Assembly (NCBI RefSeq): GCF_003240585.1 | Contig: NZ_PCDP01000028.1 | Coordinates: 1 to 64,000 of the forward strand | Source: Arminella tubonensis | Lineage (GTDB): Bacteria > Pseudomonadota > Alphaproteobacteria > Rhizobiales > Rhizobiaceae | Length of the DNA: 64,000 nucleotides | Direction: 5' to 3' | Part shown: positions 51,800 to 59,827 of the stretch, one piece after another | Position numbering within the stretch: the stretch's first letter is position 1 | How the letters are laid out: the number at the start of each line of letters is the position of its first letter | Notes under the pieces: generated by a model | The model's database searches: none | What the model saw: only the letters and a program-made list of their open reading frames with translations | What the model was told of the DNA's origin: nothing | Position numbers and translations under genes: made by a program

Positions 51800-53156
51800 T
51801 CTCTACCGCAGCACGCCGTTCCGCTTGGCGATGACCTTCGGACTTTTGTTCGTCGTCGCCTTTCTCGTGTCCGGACTGGTCACTTATCAGCTCCTCAAAC
51901 GCCAATTGTCAGGCGCCCTCGACACATCAGTCTCAGAGATCTATTCAGTCACCGCGTCGGCCTATGCTCCAGACGACATAGAAGACCTGATAACGACAAT
52001 CACTGCCTACTCCGACCTGAAATCGTCGGAGAAGCGTGTGTTTTCCCTGGTCGATCCCAAGGGAAAGCGGATTGCCGGCAACTTTACCGCCTCACCCCTC
52101 CCCGACGGCTTCTCCACCGTAGAGGGGCTTGACGTCGGCTCGGACGATGACAGTAAATTTCGCCTCTACGCTGGCACCGTCGGCGGGAACCGGCTGATCG
52201 TCGGACAGAGCTTCGCCGAGACGGATGACCTTGAGAACATTGCTTTTTTCAGCTTCAGCTGGGCCCTGGTGATGATCGTCCTCATTGCCATCGCGGGAAG
52301 CACATTTCTCGCCACGAGGGCGCAGAGACGTCTCGATGGCATCGTGCGGACAATGTTCGACGTATCGAACGGACAAATGGACGCCCGCATCCCCCTTCGC
52401 GCCAGCAAGGATGACATCGACACCGTTTCGAGGCAGATCAACCAGGCGCTGGATCGCTTGAGCGCCACCGTCGACGGAATGCGCCAGGTGAGCGCCGACA
52501 TTGCCCATGAACTGAAGACCCCGCTCAACCGTCTGAAAATGACCATCGAGGAGGCTGTTGCCAAAGGCGACGAAGAAAACCCACTCCACACCTACCTCGT
52601 TGAGGCTCTCGCCGAAAGCGACAGGATCAACGCGACGTTCGAAGCCCTGCTTCGTATTTCGCAGATTGAAGCCGGGGCTCGCAAGGCACGCTTTCGCAAC
52701 CTTGATCTATTGGACGTGATGAAGGCCGTGGAAGAGATTTATAGCGGCGTGGCGGAAGATAGTGGCCAGAGCCTGAACCTTGAGACGAATTTGGTCGAGG
52801 CCTGTGTGACGGGCGACCAAGAACTGCTGACGCAGCTTCTGGTCAACCTCGTTGAAAACGCAATCAATCACTGTCCAACAGGCACGCGCATTATCCTGTC
52901 GCTCTCAGCCACCAGCATCCATTTGGTCGCCGAGGTCCGCGACAACGGCCCAGGCATCCCGCCTCGCGAACGAGATCTCGTCTTCCAGCGACTGTACCGA
53001 CTGGATAAAAGCCGGACGACGCCGGGCAGCGGTCTGGGATTGACCCTGGTGCGAGCAATATCTGACCTTCATTCCGGGCAAATTGTCGTGACCGACAATC
53101 ATCCGGGGCTTCGAATATCGGTCCACCTCCCAAAAAGCCGTTCTACAAAACGTTGA
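51786..53156 (+). CDS. Membrane sensor histidine kinase
   Basis: 456 residues. TM1 about 14-36, periplasmic domain 37-153, TM2 about 155-178, HAMP 180-232. DHp has His241 (ADIAHELKTPLNRLKM). HATPase motifs are LVNLVENAINHCP, RDNGPGIP, and TPGSGLGLTLVRAI. The periplasmic domain is short, with FSLVDPKGKRIAGNF resembling a degenerate PAS-like fold. It partners the OmpR-type regulator whose gene overlaps its start. The signal is not evident; the divergent membrane protein pair is the most likely target. Confidence 0.94.
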   Translation: MGHASLYRSTPFRLAMTFGLLFVVAFLVSGLVTYQLLKRQLSGALDTSVSEIYSVTASAYAPDDIEDLITTITAYSDLKSSEKRVFSLVDPKGKRIAGNFTASPLPDGFSTVEGLDVGSDDDSKFRLYAGTVGGNRLIVGQSFAETDDLENIAFFSFSWALVMIVLIAIAGSTFLATRAQRRLDGIVRTMFDVSNGQMDARIPLRASKDDIDTVSRQINQALDRLSATVDGMRQVSADIAHELKTPLNRLKMTIEEAVAKGDEENPLHTYLVEALAESDRINATFEALLRISQIEAGARKARFRNLDLLDVMKAVEEIYSGVAEDSGQSLNLETNLVEACVTGDQELLTQLLVNLVENAINHCPTGTRIILSLSATSIHLVAEVRDNGPGIPPRERDLVFQRLYRLDKSRTTPGSGLGLTLVRAISDLHSGQIVVTDNHPGLRISVHLPKSRSTKR

Positions 53157-53273
53157 TCATTCGGCATCTCATTGATGCGCGAGCCAGCCAAGACGTGGCC
53201 GCCGCGCGCGACGATTGCCGAGATAGACGTTGGCGACACCGAAAGATCGTCATCACCTAACCCGCGGCGTAGT

Positions 53274-53531
53274 TTAGCGGATTGCCCGCACTGCAGAGAC
53301 GTTGTGTATCCCTTTTTTGGACGTCGTGAAGGTAACCGATATTTTCTCGCCGGGCTTCAGCGTTTCCACCTCGATGCCCTCCGGAAGATGAAAGACGGTG
53401 CCGCCAACGAGCGTAAAGCTGTCTTTTGCTCTGTTCACGCTCTTGATCGTTCCGCTCACTCCAGCCGCGGAAGCCCCCTCGGCAAGCGGGCATAAAAGCA
53501 GAATAGCTGCTGCAAAGATCGCATATTTCAT
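53274..53531 (-). CDS. DUF1344 small periplasmic protein
   Basis: 85 residues with a signal peptide (KYAIFAAAILLLCPLAEGAS, cleavage near residue 23). A small beta-rich domain follows: GVSGTIKSVNRAKDSFTLVG, GTVFHLPEGIEVETLKPGEK and ISVTFTTSK. This is the DUF1344 pattern common in Rhizobiales, an OB-like fold exported to the periplasm with no known function. A GAGCGAG ribosome site precedes the start. It stands between the two-component genes and the porin gene. Confidence 0.85.
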   Translation of the reverse strand: MKYAIFAAAILLLCPLAEGASAAGVSGTIKSVNRAKDSFTLVGGTVFHLPEGIEVETLKPGEKISVTFTTSKKGIHNVSAVRAIR

Positions 53532-53883
53532 AACTCGCTCCTTTCAATGTGGGCTCAGCCGTCTAGCCGATTGATAGGCCAATTGAGCCGCGCCAGAATA
53601 CTCGGAAATTCTCTCGGGTCCCTGTCCGTAGCCATACCAATCTGTAAGCTTCCGGATTTCTCGTTGGTCGCGGACAAGCCGTGGCTCGGCTCAACGCGGT
53701 GATCGATGTTCCTTCAATTGCGCGACGATGACCCGCCCGGCCGTCATCGCCCCCTGCAACATAACTTAATATGAAAAGACATTCCGCAACGTGGGCCTGA
53801 CACATAGTAGGGCGTCACGAGGACGGCTGATGCGTTTCGCAAGCGCCTCCTCTTTTGCAGAACAAAGATGAGGCATCTCAATA
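53532..53883. other. Intergenic stretch upstream of the porin gene
   Basis: About 350 bases between divergent DUF1344 and the porin gene. It must hold both promoters. An 80-codon minus-strand frame (53563-53805) has implausible composition and no motif. No clear hairpin, repeat or small RNA signature was found. Confidence 0.4.
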
Positions 53884-54501
53884 ATGCATATCAGGATATT
53901 CTCAGTCGCCGTCTTGGCTCTCTCCTCAGTTGCGCCCGCTATGGCCGCTGACGTGGCGCCCGAGAATTCGGCGCCGCAACCCCAACAATCAGCTTATTCG
54001 GCCTATGATTGGTCCGGTCTCTACCTCGGTGTTCAGGGAGGATATTCCTGGGACATAGCAAAATATCTAGGCACGGAGCAAAATCTCGACAGAGGTTCGC
54101 TCGGGGCTCATGCAGGCTATAACTTCCAGACTGGAAACATCGTTTACGGCATTGAGAACGACTTCAACTACAATTTCGAAAAGGGCACCGAAACCGATCT
54201 TCAGTGGGACGCGTCTGGCCGTGGCCGTGTCGGCTATGCCCTGGATCGAACGCTATTCTACGCAACTGCAGGTATCGCTGCGACAGGCGGCAAGGTTGAC
54301 GCTCCGGCGATTGGAAAGAAGGACGATATCCTGATCGGCTGGACAGCCGGTGGTGGCGTCGGGCATGCTTTGACCGACCATATTCTCGTCCGCGGCGAAT
54401 ATCGCTATTCCGATTTCGGTAAGAAGGATTTTGGTTCCGGTCTTGGTGATTTCAGCCCCAGTCACCAAAAGGTCATCTTCGGCGCAAGCTACAAGTTCTG
54501 A
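53884..54501 (+). CDS. Omp25/RopB-like outer-membrane beta-barrel protein
   Basis: 205 residues. Signal peptide to about residue 21 (SVAPAMAAD), then an eight-stranded barrel: YDWSGLYLGVQGGYSWDIA, SLGAHAGYNFQTGNIVYGIE, FNYNFEKGTETDLQWDASGR and RGRVGYALDRTLFYATAGIA. HILVRGEYRYSDFG leads to the C-terminal strand ending in the aromatic FGASYKF that outer-membrane assembly recognises. The W-x-G-x-Y-x-G repeat start is standard for the alpha-proteobacterial Omp25/Omp31/RopB family. It probably stabilises the outer membrane. It is monocistronic. Confidence 0.92.
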   Translation: MHIRIFSVAVLALSSVAPAMAADVAPENSAPQPQQSAYSAYDWSGLYLGVQGGYSWDIAKYLGTEQNLDRGSLGAHAGYNFQTGNIVYGIENDFNYNFEKGTETDLQWDASGRGRVGYALDRTLFYATAGIAATGGKVDAPAIGKKDDILIGWTAGGGVGHALTDHILVRGEYRYSDFGKKDFGSGLGDFSPSHQKVIFGASYKF

Positions 54502-54646
54502 GACGTGCGGCAGCCTGAATTTGAGCAAGCCGGGTCGGCAATCTAGCATGGCACAAGAAATTGGTTGCGACGGTGCGAAAGTAGAAGCCGTCGCCTTGAC
54601 CAATCTTCTTCCGGACGGCGCCTGAGCCCGATTGACCTGAAGCGGA

Positions 54647-55006
54647 TTGGAAAAGCTCGCACATAATGCCGTTAAGTTTGCCGATCTCGAGGACCAGGCA
54701 AGCACCGTCTGCAACGATCTGGAATTTCAGCAGGCAATTATCGACGCCACGGGATTGCAACGCACTGTTCGCGATTTTTCAGAGCTGACCGGTGATGTCA
54801 GACGCTTCAACAATCTGTTGGGTATCGTCTATACAGGCCGCCGCGGCGATGCTGAGAAATACGTCGTGGCCTTATACGAGGCAATTCAAGACCAAAATCT
54901 CGCCGTTGCAGAAAGTGTCTGGGACGCAAAGTTTAGGAAAGCGATGCGGCATTATCTTTCGCTTATCGCCGATGATGTTTCTGACGGCGCGAGCAAGCAG
55001 GCCTGA
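54647..55006 (+). CDS. Helical protein, possibly a regulator remnant (FCD-like)
   Basis: 119 residues if a TTG at 54647 is used; no ATG in a better position. All-helical: KFADLEDQASTVCNDLEFQQ, AIIDATGLQRTVRDFSEL and VALYEAIQDQNLAVAESVWD. The order 'D-L-x-F-x-x-AI-x-x-ATG' followed by a later E-A-I-x-x-x-D-x-x-x-A-E helix recalls the FCD effector domain of GntR regulators. The metal-binding His residues are not conserved, and there is no upstream DNA-binding domain. It may be a decayed regulator or an unrelated small protein. Confidence 0.35.
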   Translation: MEKLAHNAVKFADLEDQASTVCNDLEFQQAIIDATGLQRTVRDFSELTGDVRRFNNLLGIVYTGRRGDAEKYVVALYEAIQDQNLAVAESVWDAKFRKAMRHYLSLIADDVSDGASKQA

Positions 55007-55411
55007 TGTTGGCAGGGCCGTCTTCGCAAAATCCGGCTTGATGCCGACCCAGCGCTCGGCGTTTGCGTTTGACGCAATCCAGTTTGTCGCTGACGCTATA
55101 AAAAGAGTGGGCGATACGGCGCGCTTTGAAAGTGTTGTCGATGAATTCTTTTCTTGGCAGCAATTTTAAGATGGACGAGCATAATCATGCCCCACACTCC
55201 CATGCAAATCATAGAGTGCGTGACGGAAAAGCTGTCGTGCTCGATAGTGTCGGGGTTAGATCCTGCGCTGGCCACAGCCCGGCAAGCAGCCAAGCGAAAG
55301 GACGTTCCGTCGGTGCGGATTCACAGCCAGTTGGAAAGCGCGATTGCCCCAGGCATCGATCCCGCAGAGTCAATGAGCCTGTAGGAATGCCCGTCAAGCG
55401 CCGCGAGCGCT
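55007..55411. other. Stretch with weak frames only
   Basis: About 400 bases between the FCD-like frame and the EF-G paralogue. Two plus-strand frames could be real but lack support: one ending at 55169 (FAFDAIQFVADAIKRVGDTA) and a 65-codon one from about 55187 (MQIIECVTEKLSCSIVSGLD) to the TAG near 55384. Neither has a good ribosome site or a known family. Confidence 0.35.
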
Positions 55412-57373
55412 TCAATGGGCTTGGCGCAGTGCCTCGTGCGCCCTCATCACGGCATCCGCCTCCTTCCCGTAAAGCTCCTCGAAATGATCGAAGGTCTTGG
55501 AAAAATAACCAATGCCCTGCGTCGCCGAGCGCAGCGCCCGCGCCAGATCGGCAAGTGCGGCGCCTGGCACGAGTGCCCGGAAAATGTCCCATCCCTTGAC
55601 GGTTTCATCCCGATCGAAGCCGAGAATCTGGCCGTTGAGAGCAGAGACGATCTGGACGAGGCTGCCCGAATATACTGAGGGGACGTGAATTTCGCCGCGG
55701 AAGACCGGCTGCATCAGGACGGTTGATCCTTCGGAAAGCGCTTGACGCACCCCCATTTTCGACGCAGTCCGGAAGGCGTGTTCCGAACTGTCGACGGCAT
55801 GGTGTTGCCCGTCGGACAGCGTCACGCCGACATCAATGACCTGAAAGCCGAGCGGTCCCTTCTCCATCGCTTCGCGCGCGCCCGCTTCGACGGCCGGGAT
55901 GTAGTTGCGCGGGACGACGCCGCCCTTGATGGTTTCGCCAAAGGTGAAGCCGTGGCCACGCCCGTTCGGGTGAATGCTCAGCTTCACATCCGCGAATTGC
56001 CCTGCGCCGCCAGTCTGTTTGCGATGGCGGTAGTGCACCTCCGATGGTTTCGTGATTGTCTCGCGATAGATTGGGCTGGGCGTTTGGTCGGTCACAGCGA
56101 TGTGAAACACATCGGACAGTGTTCGGCAGAGATCACGCAGATGCACGGGCCCCTGGGTGCAGACGAGCTGGGCGCCGGTGCCTTCCTCCTGCAAGACTAT
56201 CAGGCCCCGATCAGTCTCGGAAAGCTTTGCGAGCGTTTCGGAGAGTTTGGTTTCCTCGCGCTCGCTGCCCGGAATCAGTATTCTTTCAAGCATTGGCGTG
56301 GGTGGTTCCGTCCACTCAGGCGGAGCGACCACCGCGTCGCGGGTCAACAGCGAAGGCACGCGCAGGTGGTCGGATTTGACCGCCGCGAAGACATCCCCCC
56401 GCGCTGGCACAATGGCCGAAGTTGACCGCCCACTTGCGGGATCCTGTAAGGCGCCGAGGCTGGAGCCCCCCAGCGACGCGCCTTGCCGCAGTCCCTCGCA
56501 AAGTGCGCGCACGAGGACGGTCTTGCCGACATTCTGGCGATAAAAGGCATGGAAGCTCACCGCCATCACCTTGCCTTCATCTACAGCGCCGGCCTGAGCA
56601 AGACGTTGCCGAAGTGTCCCTACCGGTGGTGCCTCGTGGCGCAGCGCCTTCATTAGCCTCATGATGCCGTTGCCATGACTTGCGGCACCGATCAGGACTG
56701 GGATAATCCTGTTTTCCTTGAGAATCCGTGATGAAATGGCATACAGCGCGTTGCTAGGTGGCTCACGGTCCTCGATCAGCTCCTCGAGAAGCCAGTCATC
56801 GAATTCCGACAGGTGTTCGAGGAGTTCGGTGCGCGCTTCGTGCTCGCGGTCGGTGGCGCTTTCGGGAATTTCGATCAGCGCGGAAGTCTGACCTTCCCGG
56901 TAGCGCCACGCCCGTTCCGAGATCAGATCGCAACTGCCTACGATCCTGTCCCCCTCGCGTATCGGGATCTGGCGAAGCAGAAGGGTGTGGTTCGCGTAGT
57001 CTTGAAGCGCTGCGATCACGTCCCTGAGCCGTCCTCTCGGTTCGTCCATCCGGTTGACGAAGATGATGCAAGGCGTCCCCGAGGCCTCGATTATCCGCAG
57101 ATGGGGCGCGGCAAGCACAGCCTCCTTGGGTGCCGGTGAAACACACAGGATGCAAATGTCGCTGGCAAGAAGAGCGTGCTGTGCATGCGCCAACGCTTCG
57201 TTGGGTCCTGGCGTATCCAATGCACACCAGGCCTCGTTTCCCGAGGTGAATGCTGTCAGATTCAGTCCATAAGGAGATGTGGATTTTCTGGGCGCCCCCT
57301 CCAGGGAGCTGAGCTTTCCCACGACCGTCGATTTTCCGGTCTGCGAGGGTCCAAGTACGGTAAAGCAGCGCAT
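55412..57373 (-). CDS. Elongation factor G-like GTPase (divergent paralogue)
   Basis: 653 residues from the ATG at 57373, chosen because GGAGG lies seven bases upstream; ATGs nearer the ribosome site are too close. G1 is VLGPSQTGKST; G3 is ALDTPGPNEALA instead of the canonical DTPGH; G4 is FVNRMDEPRG instead of NKMD. Domains II-V follow, with YRHRKQTGGAGQFADVKLSI and GGVVPRNYIPAVEAGAREAM of domain IV, and QIVSALNGQILGFDRDETVK of domain V. Loss of the catalytic His after DTPG suggests altered or slow GTP hydrolysis. It is related to the EF-G-like protein family, proposed to act in ribosome recycling or stress; it is not the main EF-G. Confidence 0.9.
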   Translation of the reverse strand: MRCFTVLGPSQTGKSTVVGKLSSLEGAPRKSTSPYGLNLTAFTSGNEAWCALDTPGPNEALAHAQHALLASDICILCVSPAPKEAVLAAPHLRIIEASGTPCIIFVNRMDEPRGRLRDVIAALQDYANHTLLLRQIPIREGDRIVGSCDLISERAWRYREGQTSALIEIPESATDREHEARTELLEHLSEFDDWLLEELIEDREPPSNALYAISSRILKENRIIPVLIGAASHGNGIMRLMKALRHEAPPVGTLRQRLAQAGAVDEGKVMAVSFHAFYRQNVGKTVLVRALCEGLRQGASLGGSSLGALQDPASGRSTSAIVPARGDVFAAVKSDHLRVPSLLTRDAVVAPPEWTEPPTPMLERILIPGSEREETKLSETLAKLSETDRGLIVLQEEGTGAQLVCTQGPVHLRDLCRTLSDVFHIAVTDQTPSPIYRETITKPSEVHYRHRKQTGGAGQFADVKLSIHPNGRGHGFTFGETIKGGVVPRNYIPAVEAGAREAMEKGPLGFQVIDVGVTLSDGQHHAVDSSEHAFRTASKMGVRQALSEGSTVLMQPVFRGEIHVPSVYSGSLVQIVSALNGQILGFDRDETVKGWDIFRALVPGAALADLARALRSATQGIGYFSKTFDHFEELYGKEADAVMRAHEALRQAH

Positions 57374-57457
57374 CGGCATTCCTCCAACTGCCAAAAGTAC
57401 CATTTTCGGCTATCACAGGATGCCCTGAACGGCTGCAAGGCGCTAGAGGCGCGATTG

Positions 57458-57483
57458 CTGAAGCGGCCTTTTGACCGCTTCAG
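57458..57483 (-). terminator. Hairpin between DUF4168 and the EF-G-like gene
   Basis: Perfect 9-base inverted repeat CTGAAGCGG (57458-57466) and CCGCTTCAG (57475-57483) with an 8-base loop, downstream of the DUF4168 stop and upstream of the EF-G-like start. No T-run follows on the minus strand, so either a factor-assisted terminator or an mRNA-stabilising stem. Confidence 0.45.
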
Positions 57484-57579
57484 GGGAGGTAAGCCCGAAC
57501 CAAACAGAAAATGACAGGCTCGCTGTGAGCGCAGTCTTTTCGGCTGGGCAATGCTCGGAGCACAAATCCCAGGCACCGC

Positions 57580-58008
57580 TTACGGCTGGGCGGGCGCGGA
57601 TTTCTGGAGCTTTTCCTGAACTCTCTTGGCGACTGCCGGATCGTTCTGCGCCGCTGTTAGAATGGCGCTATATTCATCCACCGATATGCCCGGAGTGGCC
57701 TCCACGGACTGCACCATTTGTTTGCTGGCTTCAGTCTGTAGCTTTTGTTTCGCCGCCGCGTCCGGCGTTGCTCCAAGCTTGGCCGAATAGTCCTGCCGGA
57801 CCTTGTCGACGTGGAGATAGGCGACCGCAAAGGCTTCGATTTTCTGATCGCTGATGGCTGCACCAGCGCCATTGCTGTCTACTTGCCCGGGGATCGGCGG
57901 CCGCTCTTGAGCCTTCTCCTGTGCGAATGCGGCATTGCCGAGAAAGATCAAGCTGAAGGCAGCAGCGCTCAACGATGCAGCACGGGTATGGCGGGTGATC
58001 ATATTCAT
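57580..58008 (-). CDS. DUF4168 secreted protein
   Basis: 142 residues. Signal peptide about 1-29 (cleavage after AAFAQ). The mature helical domain carries the DUF4168 pattern: ISDQKIEAFAVAYLHVDKVR, QDYSAKLGATPDAAAKQKL and GISVDEYSAILTAAQNDPAV followed by KRVQEKL. DUF4168 proteins are periplasmic or secreted in alpha-proteobacteria and cyanobacteria, with no known activity. An AGGAAT site precedes ATG 58008. A hairpin follows downstream. Confidence 0.87.
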   Translation of the reverse strand: MNMITRHTRAASLSAAAFSLIFLGNAAFAQEKAQERPPIPGQVDSNGAGAAISDQKIEAFAVAYLHVDKVRQDYSAKLGATPDAAAKQKLQTEASKQMVQSVEATPGISVDEYSAILTAAQNDPAVAKRVQEKLQKSAPAQP

Positions 58009-58376
58009 TCCTTTGGATTGTACGGCGTGAACGGCGGCATATTGCCTTGCTCTGGCCGTGGGTTGGGGTTGGGGTGCGATCTGGCAACCATGCGACGCTC
58101 AGGCGATGGCCGCGTGGCAACAGCGAGGTGATCTGCTGACCATTGAGCGGCGACTTTATGGCACACCACGTGACCGCTTCAGCGAAAGACGGCGGCTGCA
58201 ACGTCGACGGCCTCCAAAATATGGCCATGCGGCGCAAGGTCGGATCGAGGCGACGGCCGCCGATTTCCTGGCCGCAGCGCTGCATCGATCTGAACGACAA
58301 GTTTGCGTCATCTCTCGCGAGCAATTGCTTCGGCGCGTGGGAATTCCATTTGGCGGTGGCTGGCCAAACGGCAATC
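58009..58376. other. Eroded upstream part of the Crp/Fnr remnant
   Basis: About 370 bases with frames in all phases but no readable domain. The sensor half of the Crp/Fnr protein that ends at 58755 would be expected here, but it cannot be followed by eye, so it has been deleted or scrambled. The DUF4168 promoter must lie in the first 100 bases. Confidence 0.4.
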
Positions 58377-58755
58377 ACTCGCGCCTTCAGCATCAAGCTG
58401 ATCCAGCGCCAGGGGGCGAACAGTCAGATCAAACTGGAAGAGCGGCTAGCGCGGTGGGCTGCTCATGGTCCATGACCGTGTCGACACCGGCAGCTTCTAT
58501 GTGACCCACGAATTTCTTGCAATGATGCTCGACCGTCGGCCGGGCGTAACGGTGGCGCTGCAAATTCTCCAACCGAGGCGCTTCATCAAATCTCAGCGGG
58601 GCGAAATTTTCGTCAAGGACCGCCAAGGGCTTATCGGCCTCAGCCAAGGCACCTATGGTCCCGCCGGGACAGAATATGAACGCCTGACCGGCATTCCGCT
58701 GGGGAAATCAAAGTGGTCCCCCACAGACGACGCGCAGCTGTTGCGACCCGCGTGA
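58377..58755 (+). pseudogene. Crp/Fnr-family regulator, single-base insertion, N-terminus lost
   Basis: The frame from about 58377 gives IKLIQRQGANSQIKLEERLA then RW and is thrown off by one extra G in the GGG at 58456-58458. In the corrected frame it continues LLMVHDRVDTGSFYVTHEFL and AMMLDRRPGVTVALQILQ, then RRFIKSQRGEIFVKDRQGLI, to TGA at 58753-58755. The EERLARWLL helix and the winged helix (THEFLA-x-ML-x-x-RRPGVT) are the DNA-binding half of Crp/Fnr regulators. The cyclic-nucleotide-like domain is missing. It lies in the same window as an adenylate cyclase operon, but no functional link is shown. Confidence 0.72.
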
Positions 58756-58792
58756 TCAACAACTGAACCAACGTGTCACTCGAGGACGAAGC

Positions 58793-58981
58793 ATGCCCTC
58801 ATTTGATAGCGTGCGCCCCGGAGAAGCCTCCATCGCCGTTCTCATCAATCTCTTTCAGGAGGCCTGCGCTCGACATGATTATTCGCCGGACGGGGACGAA
58901 AGTTCAGATCTCTTGGTGCTCTCACACACGCATTTCAGAGAGGCGCTCGTCGCTCTCGTCATGAATCTCGTCCGCAAATGA
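58793..58981 (+). CDS. 62-residue protein of unknown function
   Basis: ATG 58793 follows a GAGGACGAAG site. The product is acidic-helical: SFDSVRPGEASIAVLINLFQ, EACARHDYSPDGDESSDLLV, and a hydrophobic C-terminal helix REALVALVMNLVRK. Composition and ribosome site are plausible for a real small protein. It comes 37 bases after the Crp/Fnr remnant stop on the same strand. No family recognised. Confidence 0.5.
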   Translation: MPSFDSVRPGEASIAVLINLFQEACARHDYSPDGDESSDLLVLSHTHFREALVALVMNLVRK

Positions 58982-58995
58982 GATGGCAGACTGGT

Positions 58996-59165
58996 TCAAG
59001 GTGTTGGCGGGCTGACATTGTGGGCGGAGAGTGACCCTTTGAGGTGATGGGCGGCGCGGTCGCAGGCGTCTCGGTCGGATCGATATAGCTTGAGAATCCG
59101 TACCGCGTCGGTTCTTGTGATGGCCTGCTTCTGAATGAAGTAGTCAGTTCATAGGCATCGGACAT
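58996..59165 (-). pseudogene. Possible frameshifted small protein
   Basis: From ATG 59165 the minus strand reads MSDAYEL and then, after a one-base shift, DYFIQKQAITRTDAVRILKL and YRSDRDACDRAAHHLKGSLS up to a TGA at 58996-58998. The second frame has natural composition and a regular helix pattern (RxxLxxxxxDRxxAxRAAxxL) seen in short rhizobial hypotheticals. The shift makes the intact product impossible. Weak evidence; no named family. Confidence 0.3.
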
Positions 59166-59317
59166 TTTTTCCGATCCTGCATGATTTTGATTGCCGTGAT
59201 GGTCATCGCCTCCCCCCTGTTGTGCCAAATCAGTTGTATCGACTTAACAGAGAGCCGCCTCGTCAGGCGGAATGGTATAAAAGGAGACAATGTCCAGATC
59301 CAGCGGCTCCTGGTCGG

Positions 59318-59755
59318 TCAATGATGTGCAAGATGCACGAGCGCGTACTCGACAGCGAGTGCCCTGTCCATGACAACTTTCAACCCTGCCTCTTCGGCCT
59401 TGCGTGCTGCCGTATCGTCGCGGACGGTCAACTGACCCCAGATCACGTGTGGCCTATCCGCGAGGGCAAGTACTTCGTCTACAACGCCGGCGAAGTCGCC
59501 CGCAGGGCGGAAGACGTCGACCATGTCGATATGGTCGCAGATGTCGCCAAGATGTGCGTAGACTTTCTGCCCCATAAGCGTCTGCCCCTCGTAGGCCGGA
59601 TTGACGGGGAAAACGTGATAACCCTTGCCAAGCAGAAATCCGCAGATCCAATGGCTCGGCCTGTCGTCCCACACGGACGCGCCGACCACAGCGACATTTT
59701 TGACAGAAGAAAGAAGGCCAGCCAGATAGTCGTCGGAATAGTGATCGTGGTTCAT
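59318..59755 (-). CDS. CoA-binding (Rossmann-type, CoA_binding_2) protein
   Basis: 145 residues of the YccU-like CoA-binding family. It contains VKNVAVVGASVWDDRPSHWI (dinucleotide/CoA loop), LLGKGYHVFPVNPAYEGQTL, then HIDMVDVFRPAGDFAGVVDE, typical of the family. RPHVIWGQLTVRDDTAARKA, EEAGLKVVMDRALAVEYALV completes the fold. The usual C of the C-terminal D-x-C motif is replaced in MDRALAVEY (family D-R-C-x-x-x-E), a notable change. Single-domain members are thought to be acyl-CoA synthetase-like regulatory proteins; role unknown. It lies next to the GGDEF/EAL gene with 72 bases between. Confidence 0.87.
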   Translation of the reverse strand: MNHDHYSDDYLAGLLSSVKNVAVVGASVWDDRPSHWICGFLLGKGYHVFPVNPAYEGQTLMGQKVYAHLGDICDHIDMVDVFRPAGDFAGVVDEVLALADRPHVIWGQLTVRDDTAARKAEEAGLKVVMDRALAVEYALVHLAHH

Positions 59756-59827
59756 TGAAGTCTCCTCCCGGTTGACGTCGTTCCAACATAGGATTGCTGC
59801 TTCGTCGGCGCTGAACTCGCGTTAAGC

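Noticed and set aside
55742..56425. 227-codon plus-strand frame inside the EF-G-like gene
   Set aside because: Antisense shadow of a well-supported GTPase; no ribosome site and no domain.
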